Positions 6,435-8,927 of a DNA stretch of 8,927 bases are shown here, in pieces; the stretch's first letter is position 1; the number at the start of each line of letters is the position of its first letter. The position numbers and the translations under genes were made by a program. This DNA is from Anaerolineales bacterium. Lineage in GTDB: Bacteria > Chloroflexota > Anaerolineae > 4572-78 > J111. Under the pieces are notes generated by a model that saw only the letters and a list, made by a program, of their open reading frames with translations, was not told the DNA's origin and ran no database searches. Location: NCBI GenBank assembly GCA_012032575.1, contig JAAUSP010000300.1:1-8927 (forward strand), in the 5' to 3' direction.

Positions 6435-7589
6435 ATGCGTGTAGCTATTATAGGGGATTATCCATTAAACGTGGCCCGGATTCAGGGAGGGGTACAGGCC
6501 GCTTTTGCTTACCTGGTTAAAGGGTTGGCTCGGATTGAGGACCTTCAAATTCATTTGGTAACTATGACAGGGCCAAGGTTGGCCGGGCAAACTCAAACCC
6601 GTCCCGACGGAGTATACTTACATTACTTGCCCTTTTTTCCTCGTTTTGAATTTGCTCGAAATTATCGCACTTATCAAACCCACTTAAACAGCGTATTGGC
6701 CCAAATTCAGCCCGATGTGGTACACGCCCAGGAAGCTACCACGCATGCTTATGTAGCCTTACGCAGCGGCTATCCTGCTGCCGTCACTATGCATGGGATA
6801 AGGCGTGAAGATATTAAATATGGCGTTTCCCTTGGAGTACGTGTGCGCAACTGGCTGCATAATCGGTTGATTGAACAGTATAACCTTAAGCAGATGCGCT
6901 ATCTCATTGCCATCAGTCGTTATGTAACCGATTATTTTTCGACCCAGCTTCGGCCCGATGTTCGGGTGTATTATGTGCCCAATGCTATTGATGAAAATTT
7001 CTTTACTCTACCTCAAAGTTCAGTCGGTCATACTCTTCTTTACGCCGGACGGGTAATTGCGCGTAAACGCACACTCGACTTGGTACACGCTTTTGCCCGG
7101 ATAGCTTCCCGTTGTCCAGAAGCTCAGTTGCGGATTGCCGGTGAATACCGTTCTGAAGCAAGTTATGCTGAAGCGATCCAACGTTACATCCAGTCGAACG
7201 GACTTAGCGACCGGGTTCATTTACTCGGTCCATTGGCCGAGGAGGCAGTGTTGAGTGAATTTGCCCGGTGCGATATTCTGGTTTTGCCTTCGGCTCAAGA
7301 AACAACCCCAATGGTCATTGCTCAGGCTATGGCTGCCAGCAAGCCGGTGGTAGCTACACCAGTGGGTGGTGTAACGGAGATGGTACGCCACGATGAAACA
7401 GGACTATTGGTTGAGGTGGGCAATGTGGAATGTTTAGCCCAAGCGCTGCTACGTTTGTTAGAAGATTCCTCTCTGCGAACCAAACTGGGGCAGGCCGGGT
7501 ATCAGTTTGCCTTGGAGAATTACCATATCAACACGGTAGCAAGGCGAACTGTTCAAGTTTATCAACAAATTGCAGATCTGCCGAAATAA
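6435..7589 (+). CDS. GT4 family glycosyltransferase with EX7Q motif
   Basis: A 384-residue GT-B glycosyltransferase. The N-terminal acceptor domain starts with MRVAIIGDYP and the glycine-rich RIQGGVQAAF (15-24), then has DVVHAQEATTHAY (94-106) and AVTMHGIRREDI (116-127). The linker VPNAIDENFF (181-190) leads into the donor domain: LLYAGRVIARKRTLDLVHAF (201-220) with R206 and K211 at the phosphate-binding positions, and VHLLGPL (261-267). QETTPMVIAQAMAASKPVVATPVGG (288-312) follows. In the EX7E position E289 is kept but the second Glu is Gln 297 (codon CAG). Everything else, including GLLVEVGN (323-330), is ordinary. The start at 6435 is chosen because the conserved first strand begins there and an SD precedes it; an ATG at 6366 would add 23 residues and overlap the previous gene by 44 bases. 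It lies 25 bases after its neighbour, so probably co-transcribed. Specific sugar unknown. Confidence 0.9.
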   Translation: MRVAIIGDYPLNVARIQGGVQAAFAYLVKGLARIEDLQIHLVTMTGPRLAGQTQTRPDGVYLHYLPFFPRFEFARNYRTYQTHLNSVLAQIQPDVVHAQEATTHAYVALRSGYPAAVTMHGIRREDIKYGVSLGVRVRNWLHNRLIEQYNLKQMRYLIAISRYVTDYFSTQLRPDVRVYYVPNAIDENFFTLPQSSVGHTLLYAGRVIARKRTLDLVHAFARIASRCPEAQLRIAGEYRSEASYAEAIQRYIQSNGLSDRVHLLGPLAEEAVLSEFARCDILVLPSAQETTPMVIAQAMAASKPVVATPVGGVTEMVRHDETGLLVEVGNVECLAQALLRLLEDSSLRTKLGQAGYQFALENYHINTVARRTVQVYQQIADLPK

Positions 7590-7658
7590 GTTTTATACCT
7601 TTAGTAAAAAGCGAGGAATTTCTGGCGACGCAAATCCGCCTTTTTCAATTGATAACCT

Positions 7659-8900
7659 ATGTCAAAAAATTCTCCCACTATTGCTTACATTCTGGCTAAC
7701 TTTCCAGATATAACTCAGACTTTTGTCTATCGCGAAGTGTTGAGTCTGCGGTGCCAGGGGGTAACCATTTACCCTCTGTCAATTCATCGTCCCCCAAACA
7801 AAATATCGGCCGAAGCTAAACCCCTGATTGAAGAAACCTTTTATATTTTTCCCTGTACTTGGCTAACCCTGCTCTGGGTTCATTTGATGTATCTGTTGAA
7901 ACAGCCTCTTCGTTATTTGAGTACGCTGGCATTTGTGCTAACCCGTCCTGGTGAGCCATTAACAAGCCGGTGGCGTACTGCACAACACTTTATTTATGGG
8001 ATGCGAGCCGTCGCTCAAATTGAGCGATTACAACCCAACTACATCCATGCTCATTTTGGCTGGAGCGCGTCAACTATTGCTTTAATTGCCAGTCGTATGT
8101 TAAAAATTCCTTTTAGCCTCACCCTCCATTCCTTCTATGACAAAAATGCTTACCCACGTCATCTGTTGATTGAAGATAAAGTGCGGCTGGCTCGTTTTGT
8201 TGTTACAATTTCTAACTATCACCGGCAAATTTTAATTGACTTGCTCCCCGGAGAGGGAGTGGCCGATAAAATTCATGTGGTTCATCACGGTCTGGATCCA
8301 GACGTATTTACTCCGGCTTCTGTTGAGGCCGTTTCCCAGGATGGATTGTTGAGAATCGTGAGTGTCGGTCAGTTGATCCCTTGTAAAGGCTTTCATATCC
8401 TTGTAGAGGCTTGTCGTCATTTGGCTGAACGAGGTGTGTCTTTTCAATGTCACATCCTGGGCGAAGGGGAAGAACGTGACCGTTTGGAAAAATTAATTGT
8501 CCAGCACCAGTTAACCTCACAAGTGTTTTTGCCCGGTAGGGTTTTCCAGGAAGAACTGCGCCGGTTGCTGGGCCAGGCTGATGTGTTTGCCTTGCCTTGT
8601 ATCAGAGATGAATCTGGCCGACAGGACGGTTTGCCAGTAGTCTTGACCGAGGCTATGGCTATGGAACTGCCAGTTGTTTCCACACGTCTGGCCGGTATCC
8701 CTGAACTTGTCAGCCATGCCCATAATGGGTTGTTAACCTCTCCAGGCGATATCATGGCTCTGGCCGATATGCTGCAACGCCTTAAGAATGAACCTGACTT
8801 GGGGCAACGTCTGGGCAAGGCAGGACGAATTACTGTGCTTAATGAATTCAATCTTTACCGCTCCGCCGAAAAATTAGCTCGGCTGTTTGTTGCTGGCTGA
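7659..8900 (+). CDS. GT4 family glycosyltransferase, colanic-acid WcaL/AmsK-like type
   Basis: A 413-residue GT-B glycosyltransferase resembling the exopolysaccharide enzymes of the WcaL/AmsK type. The N-terminal domain has ILANFPDITQTFVYREVLSL (11-30), typical of that group, and IHAHFGWSASTIA (129-141), then FSLTLHSFYD (152-161), where the group usually has T-H-A-x-D. The linker HHGLDPDVFTP (209-219) leads into the donor domain: IVSVGQLIPCKGFHILVEA (233-251), HILGEGEERDRLE (265-277), VFLPGRV (289-295) and RQDGLPVVLTEAMAMELPVV (321-340). The EX7E position reads D323-X7-E331, a common form in this subgroup. Gln 238 sits where many GT4 proteins have Arg (VGR). The ATG at 7659 is the first after an in-frame stop at 7653, but no SD lies close to it. 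It follows the previous gene by 69 bases. Sugar specificity cannot be read. Confidence 0.9.
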   Translation: MSKNSPTIAYILANFPDITQTFVYREVLSLRCQGVTIYPLSIHRPPNKISAEAKPLIEETFYIFPCTWLTLLWVHLMYLLKQPLRYLSTLAFVLTRPGEPLTSRWRTAQHFIYGMRAVAQIERLQPNYIHAHFGWSASTIALIASRMLKIPFSLTLHSFYDKNAYPRHLLIEDKVRLARFVVTISNYHRQILIDLLPGEGVADKIHVVHHGLDPDVFTPASVEAVSQDGLLRIVSVGQLIPCKGFHILVEACRHLAERGVSFQCHILGEGEERDRLEKLIVQHQLTSQVFLPGRVFQEELRRLLGQADVFALPCIRDESGRQDGLPVVLTEAMAMELPVVSTRLAGIPELVSHAHNGLLTSPGDIMALADMLQRLKNEPDLGQRLGKAGRITVLNEFNLYRSAEKLARLFVAG

Positions 8901-8909
8901 TAAACTCAA

Positions 8910-8927
8910 ATGAATCTGGTAAATGAG
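8910..8927 (+). CDS. Possible start of a further gene, cut by the window edge
   Basis: An ATG at 8910 opens six codons (MNLVNE) to the last base, nine bases after the preceding stop. In a tightly packed one-directional cluster a gene start here is plausible, but there is no SD and too little sequence to name it. Confidence 0.2.

Noticed and set aside
7430..7699. 89-codon plus-strand ORF across the end of the second and start of the third glycosyltransferase
   Set aside because: It overlaps two well-supported genes in another frame and has no recognisable content.
8450..8851. 133-codon minus-strand ORF
   Set aside because: It is antisense to the conserved donor domain of the third glycosyltransferase and has low-complexity, non-family-like sequence.

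Overview
The window is a one-directional stretch of a bacterial surface-polysaccharide (O-antigen, capsule or exopolysaccharide) biosynthesis locus. All supported genes are on the + strand and nearly all bases are coding. The organism cannot be fixed from sequence alone. Moderate base composition, a Wzx/Wzy-type gene set, and an alkaline-phosphatase-superfamily protein ending in an '...RLxALGYLE' tail are features I associate with environmental Chloroflexota (Anaerolineae-like) genomes. That is an inference, not a demonstration.

Layout from left to right: a 14-helix-type polysaccharide flippase (18-1553, Wzx/MVF-MATE fold, start uncertain because the frame is open to the window edge); a type I phosphodiesterase/alkaline-phosphatase-like metalloenzyme (1575-3267) broken into two frames by one extra T in a 7-T run at 2199-2205; a polytopic O-antigen ligase/polymerase (3295-4800, Wzy_C family); a 262-base non-coding gap (4801-5062); three GT-B glycosyltransferases of GT4 type (5063-6409, 6435-7589, 7659-8900); and possibly the first six codons of another gene at the right edge.

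Expected division of labour: the cytoplasmic glycosyltransferases extend a lipid-linked oligosaccharide, the flippase moves it across the membrane, and the Wzy_C protein polymerises it or transfers it to an acceptor. The phosphodiesterase-like protein has no visible signal peptide or membrane helix. Its place between flippase and ligase suggests a phosphate-ester or headgroup role in the same pathway, but its substrate cannot be read from the sequence. No initiating sugar-phosphate transferase, chain-length regulator or nucleotide-sugar enzyme is present, so the locus must continue outside the window.

The points most worth a second look are the poly-T frameshift in an otherwise intact enzyme, a degenerate direct repeat bracketing the ligase gene, a Glu-to-Gln change in the EX7E motif of the second glycosyltransferase, and a divergent first glycosyltransferase with an unusual C-terminal tail. 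I see no CRISPR array, tRNA, rRNA, insertion sequence or clear novel defence or mobile system.
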